From: Heliocidaris erythrogramma
Taxonomy: Eukaryota; Echinodermata; Echinoidea; Camarodonta; Echinometridae
Direction: 5' to 3'
Length of the DNA: 64,000 nucleotides
Assembly (NCBI GenBank): GCA_025617745.1
Contig: CM046857.1
Coordinates: 27,188,094 to 27,252,093, forward strand
Made by a program: the position numbers and the translations under genes. The notes beneath the pieces are model-generated. The model was not told the origin of the DNA, did no database searches, and worked only from the letters and a program-made list of their open reading frames with translations. The first letter of the stretch is position 1; every line of letters starts with the position of its first letter. This document shows positions 1 through 11,800 of this stretch, piece after piece.

Positions 1-296
1 ACGGGGCCCTGCAAGTCTTCCTGATTGCGACCCCTTTCAAAAAGGGTTAATTGTCCACCTACCGTGCATATTCACCCATCTGATAATCTCTGGGTATGAT
101 GGGAGCTGAGCGGTCATTCGTTACTGTCTTACGAAGCTGAACTTTCCCGAAAGGGTTGCTAGAAGGAAACAGAAAAAAAGGACGATTTTACAAGAAGAAG
201 AGAATCCCCATCTCACAGATGAAACAATGGAGTTTTGAATCCATACTTTTCATATATAAATATTATCATAAATATCAATTATGAAACTATAAATTG

Positions 297-441
297 TACA
301 GTGGAGACTTGTTATAAAGAGCTCCAGTATAACAAGATTCCTGATATAACAAGGGAATTTTGCTGGTCCCAGGTCTTTATGTTCTTTTCTATTTTTACCC
401 TGGTATTCACAGATTCCTTCTTACAGTGAATTTCCACTGTA
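297..441. mobile_element. TA-flanked MITE (CAGTGGA ends)
   Basis: A 141-bp element with CAGTGGAGACTTGTTATAA at one end and TTTCCACTG at the other, each flanked by TA. It is related to the copy at 27807-27993 (shared GAGCTC...TATAACAAG and CAGGTCTT motifs). Probably a pogo/Tigger- or mariner-derived MITE in the 3' flank of gene 1. Confidence 0.75.
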
Positions 442-717
442 ATAAAGAATGTGATTACAAAGAATGTAATGTGTTGCTGTGTAACATGATTGAACTTTGT
501 GTACCATACATGTACACCTAGACATGGTTCAACCATTTTACCATCCACAGACTTGCCAACCCTGAAACCCAAGAAATAGGGACAATGACAAGGCAGAGGC
601 TTGAAAATAGGGACATTTCTGAGTTTCCTATACATTACTACAGACAGATTTTTTCAAAAGTAGGGACACAGTGGTAGAAGTGGCTCTTTCTTTTACCCCA
701 AATTGGGATTGTCCCTG

Positions 718-1151
718 TTAAAGGCCAAGTCCACCTTAACAAAAAGTTGATTTGAATAAATAGAGAAAAATCCAACAAGCATAACACTGAAAATTTCATC
801 AAAATAGGATGTAAAATAAGAAAGTTATGGTATTTTAAAGTTTCGCTTAATTTCGCAAAACAGTTATATGCACATCCTGCTCAGTATGGAAATGAGGGAA
901 CCAGTGACGTCACCCACTCACTATTTCTTTTGTATTTTATTATGTGAAATATAAAATATTTTAATTTCTGCAGATTTCACAATTAGGAAGCTCTCATTGA
1001 ATTGTGTATAGGTTGCAACAATGGCAATTACACATGCTCAGCGAGGAATCAAACCTTGTTTCACATTATAACAAGGAAAAATTAAAATATTTTGTTGGAT
1101 TTTCTCTATTTATTCAAATCAACTTTTTGTTAGGGTGGACTTGGCCTTTAA
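718..1151. mobile_element. TTAA-flanked MITE with about 57-bp terminal inverted repeats
   Basis: Begins AGGCCAAGTCCACCTTAACA and ends with the nearly perfect inverse, each end abutting TTAA. TTAA duplication is typical of piggyBac-type elements, but the family is not proven. A related element is at 15156-15755. Confidence 0.8.
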
Positions 1152-1956
1152 ACAGGGGCAGTTGGCAGGTATGCATCCACAGTCCTGTGATTTATCCACT
1201 ACACCACAATACCTAAACATTCCCAGTAGTTTGGTACAATACCTAGAGTGGCAAGAATTACCTATCTCCTTGTTCTCCATTGTTTGGAGAGGGCACATTG
1301 GTGTTTTCATCAGGCACAGAGAGTTGGATTTGAGAAAGCTGGACATCAGGCTATCATAAACAAATCAAAGAAAAGAATCTTTATTTAAATTGTAAGCACT
1401 CATCATCATCATAATAATAATCAGAACAAAAACTTCTGTGTCAAAAATATCTAGAAAATTATCTCAGTGATGGGCTGTTTGTGGATACTTTAAAAGACAG
1501 ACAATTTTCATGCCAGTTCCACACGAGGCGCTATTTCAATTGCATGATTTCCTGCGCCATTTGAGCCTGCAAAGGCCATGGGCCCTAATGCCAATAATTC
1601 AATGCATTGTTTAAGTAGCTTCGCGAGGCGGAGTGGCACAAAATGATGTGTCTGGAACGCAAACAGCCAAATTTTGGGTGATTATTGTGACCTAAAAGTC
1701 GTAATTTGACATATGTAATGGCAGTATGGGTAATATTAAGCCTAATCAAGGTTACCTGTGTAGTAGACTGAGGTATTTTACTCAATTTATGGCTTATTGA
1801 TATGTTTCTACCTTAATGCAATAAAAGTTTGATTTTCAACAATACGCATTTCACGTTCCAGAAGCATCCTTTCATTGCCACTACATTACATTCATTGTTC
1901 ATTTTGCATTCACTTTCAGTATTAAATCACTCTCCCGTAGCACGTCAAAAACCATG
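1152..1956. other. 3' flank or 3' UTR of gene 1, no further gene seen
   Basis: AT-rich sequence between the read-through stop and the nearest MITE. It may be 3' UTR down to the AATAAA at 1380-1385. No conserved coding frame was recognised. Confidence 0.4.
1380..1385 (-). terminator. Candidate poly(A) signal for gene 1
   Basis: The first minus-strand AATAAA after the TAG stop at 1957, about 570 nt downstream. It would terminate the read-through form of the last exon. Single hexamers are common in AT-rich DNA, so this is weak. Confidence 0.25.
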
Positions 1957-2482
1957 CTAGTCACTGAGGACTCCTACGTCAGCAAAGTGATGCTTTGTGT
2001 GCAACAGGCATTGGACTAGAACTGTCCCCCACCTCAGGGCCGAGTTACAATTTGGGTGAACCACTTCCCAAAGTTTCTTTACCTGGATGGAAGCAGACTG
2101 CTTTTGAGCAAGAGTGGTTGGCACGACGGTGTTTATGAGAAAGGATGAAGTCCCAGTCTGCTGCTGCTGAGGGGAGTTCTTCTCATCCCCCTCTTCCGCT
2201 CCGACAGGCGCGGTCATCAGCAACCCCGAGGGCTTAATAATCCCACCATTCCCCATGCCATTGTTGTTGGAGGAGGACGTGGAGGGGTTGCTGTAAGTGG
2301 GCACTGTCGAGAGATTTGTTGGTATAGCTATGCCTACTTGGGGGAGGGAGAGGGTGGAGGCGGCTGGGCCCATGGTGGTGACGGGGCTCCCGGGACCGGA
2401 GTAGTCCGGGGTGGGGTAGTCACTGCCAAGCGATTGGAGGTTGTCCATACTCGCTGCTACAGCCTTGGTGTTCAAGATGCTA
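1957..2482 (-). CDS. BAIAP2: BAIAP2-like last exon or alternative C-terminal tail
   Basis: Follows exon 12 in phase after a CAGTAG tandem acceptor. It reads [20 protein letters not shown], then a Ser/Thr/Pro-rich tail with poly-Ser, poly-Asn and QQQQ runs, and stops with TAG at 1957-1959. An internal CAG|GTAAAG donor at 2081-2083, after SASIQ, would end the exon in phase 0 at residue 638. The roughly 40 residues beyond it look like read-through sequence. The true last exon could then lie beyond the window's left edge. The upper part is well supported, the lower part poorly. Confidence 0.65.
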
Positions 2483-5400
2483 CTGACAACAAATAAAATA
2501 ATAATTATAACTTTAAGAAAACCTGCTGTATGTATTAGCTCTTAGGTAGCTTAGCAAAACGTCATGGCGCATAAAAACGCAGGGAAAACCCCCCAAAATA
2601 TTAGGACGTAGAATTAGTTTTTACCTCTTTGAACACTTTTAAGCAAAATAATATTAAAACTTAGTTATTCAGATTTGTCTGATTCAAATTTTAGAAGCAC
2701 AGACAAAACTAGCAATTTTCCTCTTTGCGTCTTTCCCCTGTCCTTATGCATCACTGTGTTTCGCCAAGCTACCTTAAATATCCTTATTAAGGACATTATT
2801 CTGAATCATCCATGAAAAAAACAAATATATATTCTATAAAGTAATCCATTCTACAATAGCCAATTTTGTAGCAGGAGCACTTATTGCTTCAATTGTTCAC
2901 TTTGTCTTGTTCCAATGCACAATTATCTGACTATTTCAAGTCAACCGCCATATTTTGATCAGAAGTACCTCAAGTATCCCTGCGGTAAATGTTATTTAAA
3001 TCTTTCTGTGACAACAAATTTACAAACAATTATCAACTAACTTCCAAGAGTCAAAGTTGACTTTGCATTCTTGGTTCCAGTGTTGAAAAGCACATGAATA
3101 AAATTTTCCTTGGTCACAAACTTCAAGATGCAGGTGACTGCTTCTGGCTCACTAAGAAAAACATTAACTCCATGTAATTTAACCTTCCACTGTCATTACA
3201 ATTAGACAGACTCATAGCAATGGAGATGGTTCTATCTTCCAGTGGGACTTCAATGCCAACAGCTACCTGGTGGTTCCTGTATCAAGCCTCAGGAAATGGG
3301 AGAATTTGGTGGCCAATAGGTTAACCTGAATCTTAAACAGAATAAATTTTTGGAAGTATTCGCCAACCATGGCACAAAAAGTGTGAAGTACAATTGCTAA
3401 ACCAATACGTACATAAAAATATTCTGACAAATTCTTTATCAAAGTTTGATCTTGGAACATTCGTAACTCACCTTGTTCCGTTAGTCTGGTGTGAGATATC
3501 AGCCATGGGTTGTGTGTAGGTAATAGGAAACCATCCATTCCTCCTACTCCTATAGTTGTGACCATAGAACCAACCATTGTTTTTAGGTCCTACCAACCCA
3601 ATGATGTCACCCTAAGAAATAAAAAAGATATCAAGGTTAAATAGGTATCAGTATTGGTGATGATGGCGATGATGATGATGATGGTGATGGTGATGATGAT
3701 GGTGATGGTGATGGTGATGATGACGGTGATGGTGATGGTGATGGTGATGGTGATGGTGATGGTGATGGTGATGGTGATGGTGATGGTGATGGTGATGGTG
3801 ATGGTGATGGTGATGGTGATGGTGATGGTGATGGTGATGGTGATGGTGATGGTGATGGTGATGGTGATGGTGATGGTGATGGTGATGGTGATGGTGATGG
3901 TGATGGTGATGGTGATGGTGATGGTGATGGTGATGGTGGTGATGATAATGGTGATGAAAGTGATGATGATGATGGTGATTATGGTAATAATGGTGATGAT
4001 GATGATGATGATGGTAATGATGGTGATGGTGATGATGATGATGATGGTAATGATGGTGATGGTGATGATGATTATGATGATGATGGTGATTATAAGGATG
4101 ATGATGATGATGATGATTACGGTTATGTTGATGATGATGATGAAAAAATTGGGTAACGATGCAGTTATGAAATCCATGGTCATTCTCTAAAGAGGTAGAC
4201 ACTCTGTCAACTATTAAAGCTGAATGACCTTCCCATCATAGCTTTTGCTAATTGCCATATCGTACCAATACATACATGTATAACAAACAGAGAGGGCTAA
4301 CAGAGATTTTAAAAAGGAGAACAAGATCATCAGGGGAGCATTTCATCAAGCGTTTTGTCAGTGATTTTTACCGACAACTGTTATAAGCTACTGAATTCCT
4401 TGCATCTGACTGGCTGAGAGCAAATTTGTCAGTAAAAATCACTGACAAAATGCTTGATGAAACGCTCCCCTGATCACATCTGAGGAAAAAAAACCCAGCA
4501 GCATATGACTACATGGAAGAATAGCTTGCCAAACACCATCTTGCCAAGAGAACCTGCTAACAGAAAAAAGGAAGGGCAGACCAACAAAGACATGGACGAT
4601 AACATCAAACAGTGGACAGGAGTAGCTTTTGAGGTGCTACATGTAACTAGAACAGCTGAAGACACAAAGTTCCGGAGAACCTGTGTCTTAAGATCGATCA
4701 TATTGTCGCCCCATCGCCCTTAGCTATGGGACCCGGATACATGTGGATAGATAGATAGATATTGTATCCGGTTTATCAAACACACCAATTTGTCCTACCT
4801 CACTGAAAGCAAGCTGGTTATCCCCCGATGCTGAATGGGTATAGACGGCCTGAACACGAGGCATCTTCTGATCATTCTCCATCATATCTCCACCCTCTGA
4901 TACCCGACGGATGAATGTTTGACGAGGCATCGTCTGAGATATGGCTACAAAGAAAACAAAAACACAGATAAAAATGACAATACAAAATGTAGCTTAGCTA
5001 AATGTAGTACATTGTAAAGACATGGCTGAAGCACAAAGGTCATATATTTAAATGTTTGTGATTAAAAAAAATAATATTGTCTGTTGAGAAACAGAAGGGC
5101 ATTAAGTGTGTAAAAGAATATGAGTAAATGCCCTTCTTGCTCTCAACAGACGACATGGTCTGATTTACCCAGGGTAGCCTCATCTGTACTAATACTATAC
5201 TTCCTGAAAGGCCTTGCAATCATATAATTCCTCCAGCTTTAGCCTGGCTACCATAAGGCACTCAAGCATTCAAATTTCTTTATACTGGGTACTTTAATAA
5301 TTACGTCACCTGGGTAGGGAGTGCCAAATGTAGATTAATGCTTTGCCAAAGGACATCGGTGTAATTTTACACCATTTATCATTAAACTCTCGTCTTTCTT

Positions 5401-8400
5401 GTTTTGGTAATTATATTCATAAAGCCACTACAAACAATAATATAAATCAATGTATACTTGTATGAATAGATAGATCAAAATTCCTATTCCATACTGTTAT
5501 AACATGTACCATGAAGATGATGATGAGGTGATTTGAGTGATTTGGACTGCCTCCCTGACAGACCCAATGGCATTTGAGTCGGAGGTTGCTGCTGCTGCTG
5601 CGGTTGCGGTTGCTGTTGTTGCTGTTGCTGTGATTGCTGGAGTTGCTGCGGTGGTGACTCCGTCTTTGCCTGGGTCATTGGGGGAATCATCTGCTGCTGG
5701 TTGGTCTGAAAGGGGGGTAGCTGGTGGATCGAGGGGTGCGTGCTGCTCCCTAGCTTCTTGATGTTGGGGAGAGTGGCGCTGTAACTAGAGGTCATGCCGG
5801 TGCTGCTGGGAGGGGGCGGCTGCTGGGGCTCCACATCCACGGAGAGGGGCCGGTCAGAGTCACTGCCAGTTTTGGGGGAGTGAGGCTGTTGGGTGAAAAT
5901 AAAGCCAGAAATCAATTAACTCATATTCTAAGATTCACTGATAGATTCTATACATGAAATATACTGTTTTGTTATAATTTAAGGTATGTATTTGTAATAT
6001 TTTCACGAGCTGATCTGTAATGGGGAACATGAACGGAGGAAATTCTGTAAATGCTTAATAATGCCTGAGTGCCTTTTCAGGAAGTGCACAAATAGCCAGA
6101 GTACTAATAATAGTATTCAGTGTTTGTATTTAATAATAGGTGTTCCTATATCCAACCATTATTATCATCATTATCATCATTTGTTTGGGGGGAGTGAGGC
6201 TGGTTGGGAAAATAATGCTTTTATGATATTTTATTTCCTTGTTACCACAAAAATAACACTATCAGTAACCATTCTTCGTCTAATAATATTTTCCATGGCT
6301 GTATGTGTATATGTTTGTCTGAAAAGTTCAAGATAAAGTTGAGTTCTGATCGTGCGATTACATTTTGAGAGAAATTGTCTCAAAGCAACTGTGAAGTTTT
6401 GGAATCTTCAAAATGATAATAAATTGATCCAATCTCACTGAAAAGCACATGCACCGCAAACACAAATGTGGCATCAATGTTCGGCCCGAAAACTTGTGTG
6501 TTGTCTCATCATATTTCGAATATAATATGAGGGCATTCGGAGAGCAATCCTTTTCAGGGCACACTCCTACTATGATGTTCTTCCAAACTGACATGATAAT
6601 AAAAGGAATGAAAAAGCTCACAAATGAATTTTGCATCTTTCCCAGAACTCAATCTTCTCTTTAAATGAAATAAGATAAAAGAAGGGAGCAACCTTTTCCG
6701 TACATGAAGAGTTAATATAAAGCATTCCATTAGAATCTTCCTAATTACAGGTGCATGTCACAAATCAATATCCATTATCATGACAAATTAACCTCGTTTG
6801 GAGTGAATAATTAGACATGATGAAACAATCAAAGAATCAAAAGTGATTAGGCTAAGCTCCCCTTGGAATAAAATGCTTTCGCCTCTTGATTTATGAGCAT
6901 GGGTTTAGTTTACTGTTGAGAAATGTCTAGCTTTAAACGGAAGGAACCCCCAGATATCAAGTTGGTTTTAATAGAAGCAGACAAATTAGAGAAAGATATC
7001 AGTAAAACTTTGAGCACAATCCATTACAAAATAAGTTATGACCCTTGTAAAAAAGAACCATGGTAATTTGACAGTAATTTGACCAAATTACCATCAAATC
7101 ATGATAATTTGGTCAAATTACCATCAAATCATGATAATTTGGTGAAATTACTGTCAAATTACCATCATGGGTACTATGGTACTTTTTTACAAGGGGAATG
7201 TTTGAAGTTGTAATAGATCAAACACAGATTGACATCTCTGTGATAGATCTTGCAAGGTTCTCTCCCTTTTGCCCAGGACTAAAAAATCATCTATTTTCTT
7301 AGAAGAAAATATGTTACCATACATGTGCCCTCCATGTTTAACTAATCATTGCACATATTACGTTTTTACACAACCCCTGTATCATTGAAACAAATTTATC
7401 TATTCCTTTATCACCAACAAAGAAAATGGAAATTCGTGAAATTTCAGCACAATAGAAATGGGAGACGACCTTGAAAGGTACTCTTGAAAGATCCCCTTTA
7501 ATAGTTTAAACATATCAAGAGCAAAGGCTCGTCCCTCGATCAACCCTACCCCTGCAGAGAGCTGATGAGATAGGAGCATAGCCATGCCAATACCATTCAT
7601 ACATGTATTAGTTTTTTTATATTCTAGACTGAGCTTAGACCCAACCATACTCCACAGTGAATGTACATGTAAAAGGGGTTTCAGTCAAATTTATGTGTAC
7701 CTCCCTATTAAAGGGCTGGTCAGACCTCAACGATAGCAGTAACGATAACAACATTTTCAATTAAAGGTACACCCTAAATTGTGTGTACATGTGAGTATGC
7801 TCATGTATGCAGCGCAGCTTTAGGATGTACCTTTATCATACCCCTTTCAAACCAAGCACTTACCCGCGTAAGTTTAGAGTTATGCGGGGAAAGGTTTGGT
7901 CCGAAAAGGACAAGGGAAAAGTCACCCGCTTAACTTCCCTGAGTAACTTCTCCACCTACCGAGGCGGAGAACTTACGCGGGGGAAGAGAGTTTAAGCGGG
8001 TGAGTGGTTGGTATGAAAGGGTCGGCGGCGAACTTCCCTGGGGGGTGTTTCATAAAGCTGTTCGTAAGTTACGCACGACTTTACGCACGACTGGTGATCA
8101 GTTCTTGTGCTAAATGATTGAGAATATGATTAGTATAGCACCCAAGAACATGTTCCAGTCGTTCGTAAAGTCATTCGTAAACTTTACGAACAGCTTTATG
8201 AAACACCCCCCTGGTGAAATATGTCAACAATCAATTATCACTTCCGGCCGGTCACATTATGATCCCATGTCGCCGCATCGACTTTCATTAAACCCTGTGC
8301 GAAAACACAAACACACGCGCCCTGAATCTGACCTGACTTCAGGCCGCTTGAACGTAGAATTTGTAACCAATGGCAACTTTCCCAGGAAAGTGAGGTCGGT

Positions 8401-8815
8401 CTGAATGGCGCTCCTGTACTTTGCCGCATAACCTAAGTAATTCGTGCTCGTAAACTTTGGAGATTTTCACCGGGGAAGTTAAGCGGGGAAACTGGTTTGA
8501 AAGGGGTATCAGTGAGGTCTGACCTGCACTTTAGGTAGTCTGCAAGCACAGACCCTAATTTGACACTTTATCAGAAAATTGTTGTCTTGAGAGAAGCCTA
8601 ACCAAGCTACCTACTGGGCGTGTCAGGAGCAGCTACAGTACAGGGCCTATGGTAGTCTTACAGTGCAGACACTCTTTTAAGACTGACCAGGGTTTGTGCC
8701 TGCAAACTACAATTCAGGGGGAGGGGACAAACTTATTTCAGTGTGAAAGCCAGGCTATATAAGTCATCTTGGCTGCCTTGATTCCCTTCATCCTGTCTCA
8801 AATGTCTACCTTTCC

Positions 8816-8860
<45 letters not shown>

Positions 8861-11800
8861 AAGGATGCGGGCCATTGCTTCAGACTGCTTTATGAGAAAC
8901 ACCTGCCCTGTGGTCATAAGCTTAATAAGGACCTCCTAATTAATAAGGAGGGGGAAACTTTCTTGACACCCTTTCCTCGTCAACAGCTCGGGGTCATCAG
9001 AGAGGTCATTTGGTTTGACAACTGATTTGATTTCAGCTGGGACTGCACAAAATTTCTCAAAAAGTAACCTTAGGAAAACTTTACTTCTATAGAAACTTTC
9101 GTAACACCCCTGCTTCAACAGATTAAGGGGGATGAAAGAAGAATACATTCATGAAAACTAGGTTCTAGAAACTTCCGTAACCCCCCTGAATCAACAGCTC
9201 AGAGTCATATCAGACAGGTCACCTGGTTTGTCAAATAATTTGAATTCAGATGGGACTAAGCAAGCTTGGGATATAAAATACGTTCATGAAAACTAAAGTG
9301 ACTAGCTTTAATACGAATTGGATTTAATCTCTCAATAACTTCATGTTGGTTCCTGAAAGGTAAGTTCTTGAAAGCATTCTTATCATCCCCTGCATCAACA
9401 GCTCAGGGTCATCAGACCGCTGTAACTGCATTTGTCCTGTGATTTGAATTCAGTTGGGAATAAGGCAAAGTTCATGAAAACTAGAAGCTTTGAATATGTA
9501 ACACCCTTCAATAACAGTTAAGAGTTATCAGACAAGTCAATGGATTTGTAAAATACCTAGAAAACTGCCCTGAGCCCTGTTTCATAAAACTTATTATCAA
9601 TAACAATTAATCTATGACAAATTTGCTCTCAGCCAATCAGATGCAAGTATTTCAGTAGCTTATAACTGTTATTGTAACTTGTCATAGCTATCGAGTTTTA
9701 TGAAACAGGGCCCTGGAAGAATATGAAAAATCAGCTTCCAACAACTAGTCAAGAAAAATGACATAACAGAAAACAAATAATGACTGAAAAATCCTTCCAG
9801 AGGCTTTCCTGACAATCCACAGTGAATGTATAGTATGCAGCCTGAATTACGGCTTTTCAAGTACGAGAACACATATTTATATGTGAAAGCAGAAGTTCCA
9901 AACTAAAAGCTTAAGGTAGAAGCTTTCATTTGTCAACTAGTACAATTTTCTGGGAGCAATGAAGAAAAGTTTTCTGTAAACTATCTTCTATGAAACCATT
10001 TCTAATAAGTTTTTGACTGTTGTCATTTTTTGCAAATATGCCCAAGTGACCTTTAATAGGAGGTACGAGGGTGTGCTTATCTCTACCCACGTTTGTCTGG
10101 ACCGTTTAACTCACACCGTCTCTCATGACGAATCATTATTTCTTCATGCAAGCAAAAAAAGGGGGTATATTGAACAGTAATCAGCATCACAAGTAAATAG
10201 AGTTGGCAAGAGGGTTGATGAAATACAAGACCTTGCCTTAACTTGACGTTCATTAGTGACTCAGCCCATCGCAAACCACATAATCTCTGTTTGTTATCGT
10301 AAATGTCATTCTTCGTCTAATGGGCATTTTTCGAATGTGGCTATGCATTGTCCATTCAAGAATGGTTTTACTCAGTTTCACAAGAACAATGAAACTATTA
10401 GATGTGAGTATTGTCAGTTAAAGGGGGAAAGTTTATCATTTATATAACGTAAGTTTCCAGATAGTTTGACAACAACATTTTTAGGCTCAGTTATCAACAG
10501 GTTGAAGGGTAGTAATTCGACAATTTTTTTATATGATTGTGAAAGTACATGTACTTTAATTGTTTGTTAGCTTGTATCATTATTATTATTATTATTATTA
10601 TAATAAAAGCACAAAAATATCCCTAAAGGTCAGAGAAATTTGAGAACCAAATTTAATGACTTTCCATGACATTCCAGGGCTCATTTTTGCCTTTTCCATG
10701 ACCAGATAAATACCATTTTGGTATTGGTTGCTGCATCCAAGCAGCACACAAATACCATGCAGTGATATACATGTACATGTAAATTATGGGGCAACCTTGC
10801 TAAACATAAGGACCGCTATACTGTGTACATAAGGACCGCTATTCATAAGGAACGCTATTTATGACGTGTTCCTATACCTGAAGGGCCGCTATTCATAAAA
10901 CGGAGAGGGGGTCACTCTTCACAAGTCATAAGGACCATTATTCATAAGGACCGCTATTCATAATGTGAGATGAGGGTCGCTATTCCTAATTCATATTGAG
11001 GGTCATTACTCATAAGGACTACTATTCATAATATGATATCCGGGCCGTTATTCATAAACATGAACAAGAGCCCCAGGGGGCACGACGCTCACCCGAGGTG
11101 GATGAATTCACATCTGGTGCATGTTCTCTCTAGCACCACCAGGAGATATGTTAGAAATTGAAACAACTAGGAGGATGTACATGAGATTATGTTACCCCCA
11201 CAGACCCCCTATAGGCCACCCAGAAAAAATTCATGAACAACTTTCATTTTTCGTCTATAGAGGTATCTCCATACACAATACCAAGTCTGAGCTATTCCTG
11301 GTTCTGGAGAAGAAGATGTTTGAAATTTACATAGCTTTTACAATTGGGGGCCTTCCCCCTGGGCCCCCCTGGGGGCCACATGTACCATTTTAGCAACTTT
11401 GGGTCCCCTACCCCTAAGGATGATTCCTACCAAGTTTGGTTGAATTCCGATCATGGGTTTTGGAGAAGAAGATGAAAATGTAAAAAGTTAACGGACGACG
11501 GACGACGTCCTTAGGCTCAGGTGAGCTAAAAAGGGGCACTATTCATAATTTATATTGGGGGTCACTACTCAAAAGGACCACAATTCATAATAGGGAATGA
11601 GGGTCGCTATTCATTATAGGACAAGAGGGTCGCTATTCATAATATGAAATGAGGGTCCCTATTCATAATAGAAGAGGGTCGCTATTTGTAATACGGAATG
11701 AGGATTTGCTATTCATACAAATTAAATAAGCAAACAATATTATAATAGCATCCTTTTTCTTAGATTATGAATAGCGACCCTCTTTCTGTATTATGAATAG

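Noticed and set aside
3590-4202. Three overlapping long open frames (poly Ile-Thr, poly-His, poly Met-Val)
   Set aside because: They are translations of the GGTGAT microsatellite, which has no stops in any of these frames.
7400-7648. Minus-strand 82-codon frame as an extra linker exon of gene 1
   Set aside because: No acceptor/donor pair fits the phase, and the area is repeat-derived.
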